A stretch of 64,000 nucleotides of DNA, taken from assembly GCA_024233005.1 (NCBI GenBank), contig JACKQE010000003.1, forward strand, positions 186,001 through 250,000, read 5' to 3'. The position numbers and the translations under genes are program-made. Of the stretch, positions 15,937 through 24,357 are shown one piece after another. The notes under the pieces are model-generated. The model was not told where the DNA came from and did no database searches. It worked only from the letters and a program-made list of their open reading frames with translations. The first letter of the stretch is position 1. The number at the start of each line of letters is the position of its first letter. Origin of the DNA: Akkermansiaceae bacterium. Its GTDB lineage: Bacteria; Verrucomicrobiota; Verrucomicrobiia; Verrucomicrobiales; DEV007.

Positions 15937-17223
15937 ATGCTCGAAACCACGATCATCTCCATCAAAGGCCGGGAAATCCTTGATTCCCGGGGGAACCCCA
16001 CTGTCGAAGTGGACGTCGAACTGGAGGGTGGCGCCATCGGACGCGCCGCGGTGCCCAGCGGCGCCAGCACAGGGGAGCACGAAGCCTGCGAACTGCGCGA
16101 CGGCGACAAAGCCCGCTACCTTGGCAAAGGGGTCACCAAAGCGGTCGCGGCCGTCAATGACCGCCTCGTCGAGGAACTCCTCGGCATTGACGCCACGTCC
16201 CAAAGCCTGATCGACAAGATCATGATCGAACTGGATGGAACCACCAACAAATCCAGCCTTGGCGCCAACGCCATTCTCGGGGTGTCTCTTGCCGCGGCCC
16301 GGGCGGCGGCGACCCAACTCGGACTCCCCCTCTACAAGTACATCGGCGGCCCCAATGCCAAAGTGCTCCCCGTGCCAATGATGAACATCATCAATGGTGG
16401 TGCCCACTCGGATGCCCCGATCGATTTCCAGGAGTTCATGATCATGCCCAAAGGAGCCCCAACTTTCCGGGAAGCCCTGCGCTACGGGACCGAGATCTTC
16501 CATTCGTTGAAAAAGGTCCTCAAGGACCGCGGTCTCTCCACGGCGGTAGGAGATGAAGGCGGTTTTGCGCCGAATCTGGATTCCGCCAATGACGCCCTCG
16601 AAGCCATCGCCCAAGCGGTGGACAAAGCCGGTTACAAGCTTGGTGAGGACATCTTCATCGCGTTGGACGTCGCTTCTTCCGAATTCTACGACGCTTCAAA
16701 GAACAAATACGTTTTCAAAAAGTCCGACAAGTCAGAGCGCTCCGCTTCCGAGTTGGTCGACTATTATGCCGATCTGCAGAAAAAATTCCCCATCATCTCC
16801 ATCGAAGACGGCTGCGCCGAAAACGATTGGGCCGGCTGGAAGGTGTTGACCGACAAACTCGGCAAAACGACGCAACTCGTGGGCGACGACCTTTTCGTCA
16901 CCAATGTGGGCTTCCTCCGCAAAGGCATCGAACAGGGGGTGGCCAACTCCATCCTTGTCAAAGTCAACCAGATCGGCTCACTCACGGAGACGCTCGACGC
17001 CGTCGAACTGGCCAAAGAAAACGCCTACACCAGCGTCATCAGCCACCGCTCCGGCGAGACCGAAGATTCCACCATCGCCGACATTGCCGTCGCCACCAAC
17101 GCGGGCCAGATCAAAACCGGTTCCCTGAGCCGTTCCGACCGGACCGCCAAATACAACCAACTCCTCCGGATTGAGGAAGAATTGGGTGAAGACGCCGTCT
17201 ACGGTGGCAAAATGAAAGTCTGA
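15937..17223 (+). CDS. eno: Enolase
   Basis: From ATG 15937 (MLETTIISIKGREILDSRG) the 428-residue protein is a canonical enolase with PSGASTGEHEA, LGANAILGVSLA, MMNIINGGAHSD, DEGGFAPNL, the Mg ligand region SIEDGCAENDWAGW, the active-site Lys in VKVNQIGS, and SHRSGETEDSTIADIAV. It interconverts 2-phosphoglycerate and phosphoenolpyruvate in the cytoplasm. The frame is open upstream to 15817, but the conserved N-terminus fixes the start. The next gene, an FtsB/DivIC-like protein, starts 26 bp downstream; enolase-ftsB neighbours are common in bacteria. Confidence 0.98.
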   Translation: MLETTIISIKGREILDSRGNPTVEVDVELEGGAIGRAAVPSGASTGEHEACELRDGDKARYLGKGVTKAVAAVNDRLVEELLGIDATSQSLIDKIMIELDGTTNKSSLGANAILGVSLAAARAAATQLGLPLYKYIGGPNAKVLPVPMMNIINGGAHSDAPIDFQEFMIMPKGAPTFREALRYGTEIFHSLKKVLKDRGLSTAVGDEGGFAPNLDSANDALEAIAQAVDKAGYKLGEDIFIALDVASSEFYDASKNKYVFKKSDKSERSASELVDYYADLQKKFPIISIEDGCAENDWAGWKVLTDKLGKTTQLVGDDLFVTNVGFLRKGIEQGVANSILVKVNQIGSLTETLDAVELAKENAYTSVISHRSGETEDSTIADIAVATNAGQIKTGSLSRSDRTAKYNQLLRIEEELGEDAVYGGKMKV

Positions 17224-17249
17224 AACCGCCGCAGCCACGGCCCCCCGCC

Positions 17250-17639
17250 ATGATCCGAGATCCTGAAGTCCTCATCGACCACGACCAGCAGCACGACGCG
17301 GTGTTTCTCTATGATGAGAACCCGCGGCGTCCGGCGGATGTCTGGAGGATTCTCAACCGGATCATGGTGGGGCTGGTTTTCGTGCTCGCCTTGGCTGTCA
17401 TTGTCCGCTTTTTCTGGCCCGAGGTGGAGCGCCAGCGGGGGCTCAACGTCGAGCTTACCCGGTTGGAATTGATCAAACAGCAGAAAGCCACCAAGGTGGC
17501 CGGACTGCGACGCGAGCAGGAATGGCTCAAAGGCGACCGTGAGTATCTCGAGTCCGTCGCGAGGGACCGTCTCGACATGGGCCGGAAGGGAGAGACCGTG
17601 ATCCGGATCGAACGCCCCGAGGAAACCGCCAAGCCATAA
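17250..17639 (+). CDS. FtsB/DivIC-family septum formation initiator
   Basis: The 129-residue protein has a cytoplasmic N-terminus of about 35 residues and one transmembrane helix (about 37-55, IMVGLVFVLALAVIV). A periplasmic coiled coil follows (ERQRGLNVELTRLELIKQQ), then the family motif WLKGDREYLESVARDRLDMG close to the C-terminus. This order matches DivIC/FtsB, which bridges FtsL and FtsQ in the divisome. Its place directly behind eno supports the call. The acidic N-terminal part (LIDHDQQHDAVFLYDENP) is longer than usual. Confidence 0.88.
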   Translation: MIRDPEVLIDHDQQHDAVFLYDENPRRPADVWRILNRIMVGLVFVLALAVIVRFFWPEVERQRGLNVELTRLELIKQQKATKVAGLRREQEWLKGDREYLESVARDRLDMGRKGETVIRIERPEETAKP

Positions 17640-17708
17640 TCCGTCGGGACGTGGGGGGAACCGGCCCCAAGTCCCGACCGTTTGGCAGATACCGGGCCAA
17701 CTGCCGCC

Positions 17709-18953
17709 ATGCCACGCCCACCCGCGAAGTTCAACGCCAAGCCATTCGCCTATCACGAGGAGGTCGACCTCCGGATCGACACTCTCTCGCCTCTTGGCCA
17801 AGGGGTGGGCCGCATCGATGGCTGGGTCGTCTTCGTTCCATTCAGCCTTCCCGGCGAACTGGTCCGGGCCCGCATTTATCGGAATGCGGCCAACTACTCT
17901 GAAGCAGATCTCTGCGGAGTCATCGAGCCCTCCGCCCACCGGACAGAGCCCTCCTGCCCTCTTTTCGGCGAGTGTGGAGGTTGCCAGTACCAGAATCTGG
18001 ACTACCCCACCCAGCTCGACTGGAAACGTCGCCAGGTCGCGGAACTACTCGCCCGGCTCGCCGGGATCGATCATGATCCCCTGCCAGTCATCCCTTCCCC
18101 ACGGACCTATGGATATCGGTCCAAACTGACGCCACATTTCAAAAAACCACGCGGAGGCGGCTTGGGTGACATCGGATTTCTAAGAACAGGAAGGCGCTTC
18201 GAGCTGATTGATGTGCCGCAATGTCCCATCGCCTCCCCGGCCATCAATGAAGCCCTTCCGGGACTTCGGTCCGACGTGCTGGACCGTGCCTCCGATTTCG
18301 GCCAGGGAGCCACGCTTCTGCTCCGCGAAAGCGAAGGGGAAAAGATCCTCACCGATCCCCGCGCCACTTGTGAGCAAGCCGTCGGGGACGTTCGCTTTCT
18401 ATTTCCCGCCGGCGAGTTTTTCCAGAACAACCCTTCCATCCTGCCCGCTTTCACCGGGCATGTCGCAGCTGAAGCCAGCGGCGCGGGAGCCCGGTTTTTG
18501 GTCGATGCCTACTGCGGAGCCGGTCTGTTCTGCCTGACGGCCGCCGAGCGATTTGAGCAGGCCGCAGGGGTCGAAATCAGCGAAGCCTCCATCCGCTGGG
18601 CAGCCCGGAATGCGGAACTCAATGGCCTCAGCAACTGCCGGTTTGTCCAGGGCCGGGCCGAGGCCATCTTTGCGGAGATCAGCTTCCCCCCCGCCGAAAC
18701 ATCGGTCATCATAGACCCTCCGAGAAAAGGCTGTGACCCCGAATTCTTGGAGCAACTACTCGCCTTCCGCCCGTCCCGGGTGGTCTATGTGTCCTGCAAT
18801 CCCGCCACCCAGATGAGGGACCTGAACCGCCTGTGCGGCGACCGGAAAGCAGCAGGCGCCTACACCCTTGCCAAGGTGCAGCCGTTCGATCTGTTTCCCC
18901 AAACCCGCCACCTCGAGTGTGTTGCCACACTCGATTTGACGGTGGAATCCTGA
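17709..18953 (+). CDS. TrmA/RumA-family RNA (uracil-5)-methyltransferase
   Basis: From ATG 17709 the protein has 414 residues; a TTG at 17682 is the only alternative. An N-terminal TRAM/OB domain (IDTLSPLGQGVGRIDGWVVFVP) is followed by iron-sulfur cysteines (CPLFGECGGCQYQNLDY), a SAM-binding domain (VDAYCGAGLFCLTAA), the motif IDPPRKGCDPEFL and the catalytic Cys in YVSCNPATQ. The iron-sulfur motif points to the RlmD/RlmCD branch, which makes m5U in 23S rRNA, rather than TrmA. The exact target nucleotide cannot be told from sequence alone. Confidence 0.9.
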   Translation: MPRPPAKFNAKPFAYHEEVDLRIDTLSPLGQGVGRIDGWVVFVPFSLPGELVRARIYRNAANYSEADLCGVIEPSAHRTEPSCPLFGECGGCQYQNLDYPTQLDWKRRQVAELLARLAGIDHDPLPVIPSPRTYGYRSKLTPHFKKPRGGGLGDIGFLRTGRRFELIDVPQCPIASPAINEALPGLRSDVLDRASDFGQGATLLLRESEGEKILTDPRATCEQAVGDVRFLFPAGEFFQNNPSILPAFTGHVAAEASGAGARFLVDAYCGAGLFCLTAAERFEQAAGVEISEASIRWAARNAELNGLSNCRFVQGRAEAIFAEISFPPAETSVIIDPPRKGCDPEFLEQLLAFRPSRVVYVSCNPATQMRDLNRLCGDRKAAGAYTLAKVQPFDLFPQTRHLECVATLDLTVES

Positions 18954-18972
18954 AACGCCGCCCTGTGCCGGA

Positions 18973-19497
18973 TCAGTTGGCTTTCGCGGCAGCGATGGCG
19001 TCTTTGGCTTGGGTTTTGGGCGTGGCCTTGAGCTCGCGCCAGACGATCTTGCCCTCTTTGACGAGGAAACTCTGACGAGAGGCCAGCGAGGTGCCCATGA
19101 TCGTGGGAACGCCAAAAGCCTTGATCACAGCCCCGTCTTTGTCGGCGAGAAGTGTGAAAGGAAGCGAGTATTTCTCTTCAAACTTCTTCTGGGCTTCCAC
19201 CGTGTCGGCACTGACCCCGATCACTTTGATCCCGGCGGCTTTCACCGCCTCGAATTCATCGCGCAAATTGCAGGCTTGCGTCGTGCAGCCAGGGGTATCG
19301 GCTTTGGGATAGAAATACACCAGCGTGGTACCTGAGGAGAGCGCCTTGCCAAGGTCGACTTCCTTCCCGTTCTGGTCGACGGACTTCAATGTCGGAGCGG
19401 CAGCACCAACGGCGAGAGGTTCCGCCCGGCCAGCGATCGGAAGGACAAGTAAAGCCACCAAAGCGGCAGCGGAGAGGGAGGAGAGCAACGATTTCAT
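18973..19497 (-). CDS. Secreted BCP/PrxQ-type peroxiredoxin
   Basis: The 174-residue protein carries a signal peptide (residues 1-25, ALVALLVLPIAGRAEP) and then a thioredoxin fold with YFYPKADTPGCTTQACNLRD. The peroxidatic Cys71 and the resolving Cys76 lie five residues apart, the atypical 2-Cys PrxQ arrangement. FTLLADKDGAVIKAFGV and RQSFLVKEGKIVW are also family features. It would reduce peroxides outside the cytoplasm, where a reductant such as a thioredoxin-like protein is needed; none is adjacent. PrxQ proteins are usually cytoplasmic, so the export signal is notable. Confidence 0.92.
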   Translation of the reverse strand: MKSLLSSLSAAALVALLVLPIAGRAEPLAVGAAAPTLKSVDQNGKEVDLGKALSSGTTLVYFYPKADTPGCTTQACNLRDEFEAVKAAGIKVIGVSADTVEAQKKFEEKYSLPFTLLADKDGAVIKAFGVPTIMGTSLASRQSFLVKEGKIVWRELKATPKTQAKDAIAAAKAN

Positions 19498-19642
19498 AGG
19501 GGGAAGATACGGTCCTCCTCGTCAAATGCGAGCAAATCCGACAGTGAGATTTCCTGACGGGTTCACGCCATCAGAGGAGAAAGTTTCCGCAGACTATTTC
19601 CTGCTGGTCAATCCCCCCCTGTTCCCCTATGCTTTCGGCCTG

Positions 19643-20200
19643 ATGAGCTGGTTTTACGCGGACAAAAGGGAACAACCAATCCCGGCAACTGAAGAGGATA
19701 TCCGCCAACTCATCAGCCGCGGAGAAATCCTGCCAGAAACCCTGGTTTGGAGCGGGGGCATGTCCGGCTGGGAGGCCGCCTCCCGGGCCAAACCAGAGTG
19801 GTTCCAGTCACCCGGACCACCTTCCGGAGAATTCCAACCGCTCTCTCATCCCTCCGCGCCGGTCTACCAAATGCCTCCCGGATACGCGGCGGCTTATGGC
19901 ATGATCCCGATCACCGATGGTCTGGCCACGGCCAGTTTCGTTTGCGGGATTGTCGGAGTCTTTCTCAGTCTTTGCTATGGCATGGGCGTTTTCTGCTCCA
20001 TCGCGGCGGTGGTCATGGGGCACATTTCCCTCAGCAACATCAAGAAGTCCGGGGACATGCTTCAGGGAAGAGGGCTCGCAGTGACCGGTCTGATTCTGGG
20101 GTATCTCATCATCGCGATCATTGCCGCCGTGGTGGTCTTCATTGGCATCTTCATGGCCACGACGGTATCCGGCGCCGCGGGGACTTCCGGTCTGCCCTGA
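19643..20200 (+). CDS. GYF_2 domain and DUF4190-like membrane protein
   Basis: From ATG 19643 (MSWFYADKREQPIPAT) the protein has 185 residues. The first 50 are a GYF_2-type domain with SRGEILPETLVWSGGMSGWEAA. A Pro-rich linker follows, then two hydrophobic segments (about 108-130 and 150-175) separated by the DUF4190 motif GHISLSNIKKSGDMLQGRGL. This two-part design is widespread in Verrucomicrobia; the function is unknown and protein binding by GYF is assumed. The start was set at the GYF N-terminus although the frame is open upstream. Confidence 0.8.
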   Translation: MSWFYADKREQPIPATEEDIRQLISRGEILPETLVWSGGMSGWEAASRAKPEWFQSPGPPSGEFQPLSHPSAPVYQMPPGYAAAYGMIPITDGLATASFVCGIVGVFLSLCYGMGVFCSIAAVVMGHISLSNIKKSGDMLQGRGLAVTGLILGYLIIAIIAAVVVFIGIFMATTVSGAAGTSGLP

Positions 20201-20257
20201 AGGCATTCCGCGATTCCGCGATGGCGGCCCGATCCGCCGTGTGGCAGACTCGGTCCC

Positions 20258-23200
20258 ATGTCCTTTCGCCAATCATTCCGCCTTCTGGTCAGCCTTGTCC
20301 TGTCGGTTCTCTCTTTTGCAAATGCCCTGGCCCAAGATCAAGCGGGCTCTGATCCGCTGAGCCGGGAACACCTCGTCGCCTGGTGCATTGTGCCATTCGA
20401 TGCCAAAAAGAGAGGACCGGAAGAGCGCGCGCAGATGCTTGAAGAGCTCGGCCTGAAACGCTGCGCCTACGATTGGAGGGAGGAGCACGTTCCGACCTTT
20501 GAGCGGGAAATCCTCGCCTATCAAAAGCACGGGATCGAGTTTTTCGCGTTCTGGGGATCGCACGAGAATGCCTTCAAACTGTTTGAAAAATACCAGCTTC
20601 ATCCCCAGATCTGGCAGACTCTGGGAGGGGGCAGCGGGGCGACCGACGAGGAGAAAACCGCCTCCGCCGCCAAGTCCATGGAGGCCCTTGCCAAGAGGAC
20701 GGCGGCCCTGGGGTGCCCGCTGGGACTCTACAATCATGGAGGCTGGGGAGGCGAGCCGAAGAACATGGTCGCGGTCTGCCAGAAACTGCGGGCCATGGGA
20801 TACGGTCATGTGGGGCTCGTCTACAATTTCCACCACGGTCACGGGCACATTGCCGACTGGGCGGAATCGTTCAGAATGCTGCAGCCCTACCTGCTCTGCC
20901 TCAATGTCAACGGAATGGTCCCGGACGGTGAGGCCAAGGGGTTGAAAATCATCCCTCTCGGAGCGGGAGAAGCAGAACTGGAAATGATCCGAACCGCTCT
21001 GAAAAGCGGATACACCGGTCCGATCGGAATCCTTGATCATCGCCCCGAAACAGACTCGGCGGAGACTCTGAGAGGAAATCTGACCGGCATGGAGTGGCTC
21101 CGCAAAGAACTCCAAAGCCCGGGCAGCGGAGGGCCAAAACCAATACTCCAAGTTCCATCGCCCCCCCGTGCTCCCGCCAAAAGCGCCTCCGTGACGGAGG
21201 GAGTGGATTCGCTTTCCCCCGCCTTCGGAAAAGCCCTCCGCGGAGGACTGCTCGTGCCGGCACGGGAAGAATTGCGGCGCCCCGCCTTCACCGTGGAATG
21301 CCGCGCCAGACTCGACTCCAAAGGGGGGTACAACATTCTCGTCGCCTGCGATCCGAAAGCGTCATCGAGCCATTGGGAAATTTTTACGATGAGCGGGAGC
21401 GGGATGCTCACGGCTTACTTCCCAGGTCTGACTCCCGACCACATCCGCAGCCAGGTGGATCTCTGCGATGGAAAGTGGCATGCCGTGGCGATGGAAGTGG
21501 CGCCGGAGCGGATCCGGCTCTGGCTCGATGGCAAGGTGGTGGCCGACCAAGCGGTCCAACGCAGAGAGGGGGGCAAGACGGTTCCCGGAGAATTGGCCTT
21601 CGGACGCCTCGTGGAGGGGGCGATCGGCTCGGACGGGGCGATCGATGAAGTCCGCATCACCCGGGGAATCCGGGAAGACCTGGCGAACCTTGCCACCACT
21701 CCGCTCGCGGCCGACAGCAGTCAGGTGCTCGGCTATTGGAATTTCGACGATCTCGTTCCCGCTCCAGCCATCCTTCGCCAGCCCCTTGATGAGGCCTCCA
21801 ATCCCTATTGGCAGGCTCCGATCAACCGCGACCGGATTTACGATTTTTATGCCAAGCAAGCCCGTCATTTTGGCAAACTTCCACCGGCCCAGTTGCCCGC
21901 GGTGCTGCCGCAATTCCCCGGGCTCGATGGAGGCACCCAGGGACACTGGGGCAACCAGAACGATCAGGATACCTGGAAGGACGGTCGGATTCGTGAGATG
22001 GACATGGGATCCATGGTCAGCGGAGTTTTCCGCGGCGCCGGAAAAACCCATCCCCGGGCAGTCAGTGTGCATCTGGGCGGGGATCTGAGCGCGGTCTTCG
22101 ACACGGATGCGTTGGCTTTCTCCACGGTCTGGCAGGGACCATTCATTGCCTGGTCCGATGTGCGGCGGGGCTTCATGAACGGCACCCCGATGGGCGGAAA
22201 ACCAGTGGACTCCGCCATTACCGGACCATCGGCGACGCCCAAGGGTTCCTATCGGGGATTTTACCGTCATGGCGACCGCATCATCTTTGCTTACGACCGC
22301 GATGGCACCAGGGTTCTCGACAGCGCTTCCCTGGTCCACGGCCAACCCTCGCGCATCGTGGAAACCGGCGACAAACGAATGATCCTCGGTCTGCCGGATG
22401 ACACCCGTCTCGCCGCACTCTGCTCGGGAGGCCCCCTGCGCTGGCCGGAGCGGCTGACGACCCAGGGCGTCCTGGGTGCGGGCACTCCTTATGCGATCGA
22501 TACCCTGACGCTGCCCTTGGAGAACCCATGGAAGGCCCTGTTTTTTGTCAGCGGCGTGGATTTCCTGCCGGACGGGCGCCTGGCCATTTGCACCATCCAC
22601 GGCGATGTCTGGCTCTGCCAGGCCGACGGACCGGATCTAAGCAACCTGAACTGGAAACGTTTCGCCGCCGGGTTGCATCAGCCTCTGGGTCTGAAGGTCA
22701 GTGCCGGAGTGATCCATGTCATGGGACGGGATCAAATCACCGCCCTGCACGATCTCAATGGCGACGACGAAGCCGATTTCTACGAGGCTGTCTCCCGGGC
22801 CCAGACCACTTCCCCCGGAGGGCACGACTTCATCACCGGACTGGAGCGCGACACCCAAGGACGCTGGTATTTCGCCTCCGGCAATCAGGGGCTGTGCCGA
22901 GTCTCGGCCGACGGAAAGAACCTCGAGGTGCTCGGCACCGGCTTCCGCAATCCCAATGGACTGGGCATTTCACCGGATGGCGGCACCATCCTGACCAGCG
23001 TCCAGGAGGGGGACTGGACCCCGGCTAGCGCGGTTTGCGACGTCCTCCCCGGCGCACACTATGGAGCCGGCGGCCCCAAAGACGGGCCCCTCGGTTACGT
23101 GCCGCCGATGCTTTATCTACCCAGAGGGGTGGACAACTCTTGCGGGGGGCAAACCTGGATCGACAGTGACCGCTGGGGACCGGTAAAGGGACAGTGGCTG

Positions 23201-24244
23201 CACTTTTCCGGCGGCTTCTGCACTCATTTTCTGGTTCTCCGCGAGGTCATCGACGGACAGTCGCAGGCCGCCGCCGTCGCCCTGCCGGGGGAATTCCTTT
23301 CCGGTGCTCACCGAGCCCGCTTCTCTCCCCTTGACGGGCAACTCTATGTGGTTGGCGCCCAGGGCTGGGGCAACTATGGCACGCAAGACGGCTCACTACA
23401 GCGGGTCCGGTTCACCGGAGCCGGCACCGCCTTCCCCTGGCCGGTGCGCCACGAAACCCGCGACAATGGGGTGCTCTTGACCTTTGCGGATCCGGTCAGC
23501 GACGCGGTGGCCGATGCCGGCAACTGGTTCGCCCAGCAGTGGAACTACCGCTATGGTCCGGCCTATGGTTCTCCCGAGTTCTCGGCGCGCCATCCCGGAA
23601 CAGTGGGGCATGATCCCGTGGAAATCCGCTCCGTGCAGAAGCTCGATGGTGGGCGCCAACTGTTTCTCGAAATACCCCAACTTCAGCCTGTGAACCAATT
23701 GCACCTGCACTGCGATGCCCCCCGGCGCCTCGAGATCTTCGCCACGGTGCACCGTCTCGGCCCGGCCTTCACCGCCTTCCCAGGATACCAAGCCATTCCC
23801 AAAAAATCCTTTGCAACCTCCCACGAAGACCTCACCACGGCCGATCCCAACCCATGGTTGAAAGGTCCGGAGGGACGCTCCGTGACCATCCGGGCGGCCC
23901 TGGGACTCCAGTTTGAGACCAAACGGTTCACCGCAAAAGCCGGCGAACGCCTCAGTCTGACGTTTGAAAACCCCGACACGGTTCCCCACAACCTGGTCAT
24001 TGCCCGTCCTGGATCGCTAAAGACCCTCGGCGACCTCGCCAACCGCCTCATGGCGGACCCCAATGCGATCCGCAGCCATTATGTGCCGGAAAGCAACGAG
24101 GTGCTGGTTCACACCGACCTGCTGATGCCAGCCAACACTCAGACCATCCATTTCAACGCCCCCGCTCAACCGGGGGAATATCCCTATCTGTGCACCTTTC
24201 CGGGACATTGGATGGTGATGAACGGCGTGCTCGTGGTGGAGTGA
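20258..24244 (+). CDS. Giant secreted multidomain protein: TIM barrel, LamG, DUF6797-like, propeller, cupredoxin
   Basis: The 1,328-residue protein has a signal peptide (about 1-26). Domains in order are a xylose-isomerase/AP-endonuclease-like TIM barrel (about 30-290; LGLKRCAYDWREEHVPTFE), a LamG/ConA-like domain (about 310-500; KWHAVAMEVAPERIRLWLDG), a DUF6797-like domain (about 510-670; GAGKTHPRAVSVHLGGDLSA), and a sorbosone-dehydrogenase-like propeller (about 730-1080; GTGFRNPNGLGISPDGG). A C-terminal type-1 copper domain has PHNLVIARPG and YLCTFPGHWMVM, with ligands His in PHN, Cys1312, His1317 and Met1319. Together this suggests an extracellular sugar-processing redox enzyme with a blue-copper electron acceptor. 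No heme motif is seen. Domain borders are estimates; the reaction is unknown. Confidence 0.8.
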   Translation: MSFRQSFRLLVSLVLSVLSFANALAQDQAGSDPLSREHLVAWCIVPFDAKKRGPEERAQMLEELGLKRCAYDWREEHVPTFEREILAYQKHGIEFFAFWGSHENAFKLFEKYQLHPQIWQTLGGGSGATDEEKTASAAKSMEALAKRTAALGCPLGLYNHGGWGGEPKNMVAVCQKLRAMGYGHVGLVYNFHHGHGHIADWAESFRMLQPYLLCLNVNGMVPDGEAKGLKIIPLGAGEAELEMIRTALKSGYTGPIGILDHRPETDSAETLRGNLTGMEWLRKELQSPGSGGPKPILQVPSPPRAPAKSASVTEGVDSLSPAFGKALRGGLLVPAREELRRPAFTVECRARLDSKGGYNILVACDPKASSSHWEIFTMSGSGMLTAYFPGLTPDHIRSQVDLCDGKWHAVAMEVAPERIRLWLDGKVVADQAVQRREGGKTVPGELAFGRLVEGAIGSDGAIDEVRITRGIREDLANLATTPLAADSSQVLGYWNFDDLVPAPAILRQPLDEASNPYWQAPINRDRIYDFYAKQARHFGKLPPAQLPAVLPQFPGLDGGTQGHWGNQNDQDTWKDGRIREMDMGSMVSGVFRGAGKTHPRAVSVHLGGDLSAVFDTDALAFSTVWQGPFIAWSDVRRGFMNGTPMGGKPVDSAITGPSATPKGSYRGFYRHGDRIIFAYDRDGTRVLDSASLVHGQPSRIVETGDKRMILGLPDDTRLAALCSGGPLRWPERLTTQGVLGAGTPYAIDTLTLPLENPWKALFFVSGVDFLPDGRLAICTIHGDVWLCQADGPDLSNLNWKRFAAGLHQPLGLKVSAGVIHVMGRDQITALHDLNGDDEADFYEAVSRAQTTSPGGHDFITGLERDTQGRWYFASGNQGLCRVSADGKNLEVLGTGFRNPNGLGISPDGGTILTSVQEGDWTPASAVCDVLPGAHYGAGGPKDGPLGYVPPMLYLPRGVDNSCGGQTWIDSDRWGPVKGQWLHFSGGFCTHFLVLREVIDGQSQAAAVALPGEFLSGAHRARFSPLDGQLYVVGAQGWGNYGTQDGSLQRVRFTGAGTAFPWPVRHETRDNGVLLTFADPVSDAVADAGNWFAQQWNYRYGPAYGSPEFSARHPGTVGHDPVEIRSVQKLDGGRQLFLEIPQLQPVNQLHLHCDAPRRLEIFATVHRLGPAFTAFPGYQAIPKKSFATSHEDLTTADPNPWLKGPEGRSVTIRAALGLQFETKRFTAKAGERLSLTFENPDTVPHNLVIARPGSLKTLGDLANRLMADPNAIRSHYVPESNEVLVHTDLLMPANTQTIHFNAPAQPGEYPYLCTFPGHWMVMNGVLVVE

Positions 24245-24262
24245 GTCCCGGGCGGCATCGCG

Positions 24263-24299
24263 CCCTGCCCAACAGGGACGGGCACGCATATCCGTGCCC
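24263..24299 (+). terminator. Two tandem hairpins behind the giant secreted protein
   Basis: CCCTG/CAGGG (24263-24277) and GGGCACG/CGTGCCC (24280-24299, 6-nt loop) are two perfect short inverted repeats just after the stop at 24244. No T-run follows. They may act together as a termination or RNA-stabilising region. Confidence 0.4.
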
Positions 24300-24357
24300 T
24301 GGGGAAGTCCTTTCGCATTGACACGCCCCCCGGCGAAAAGGCACCCTTGAAATTCTC

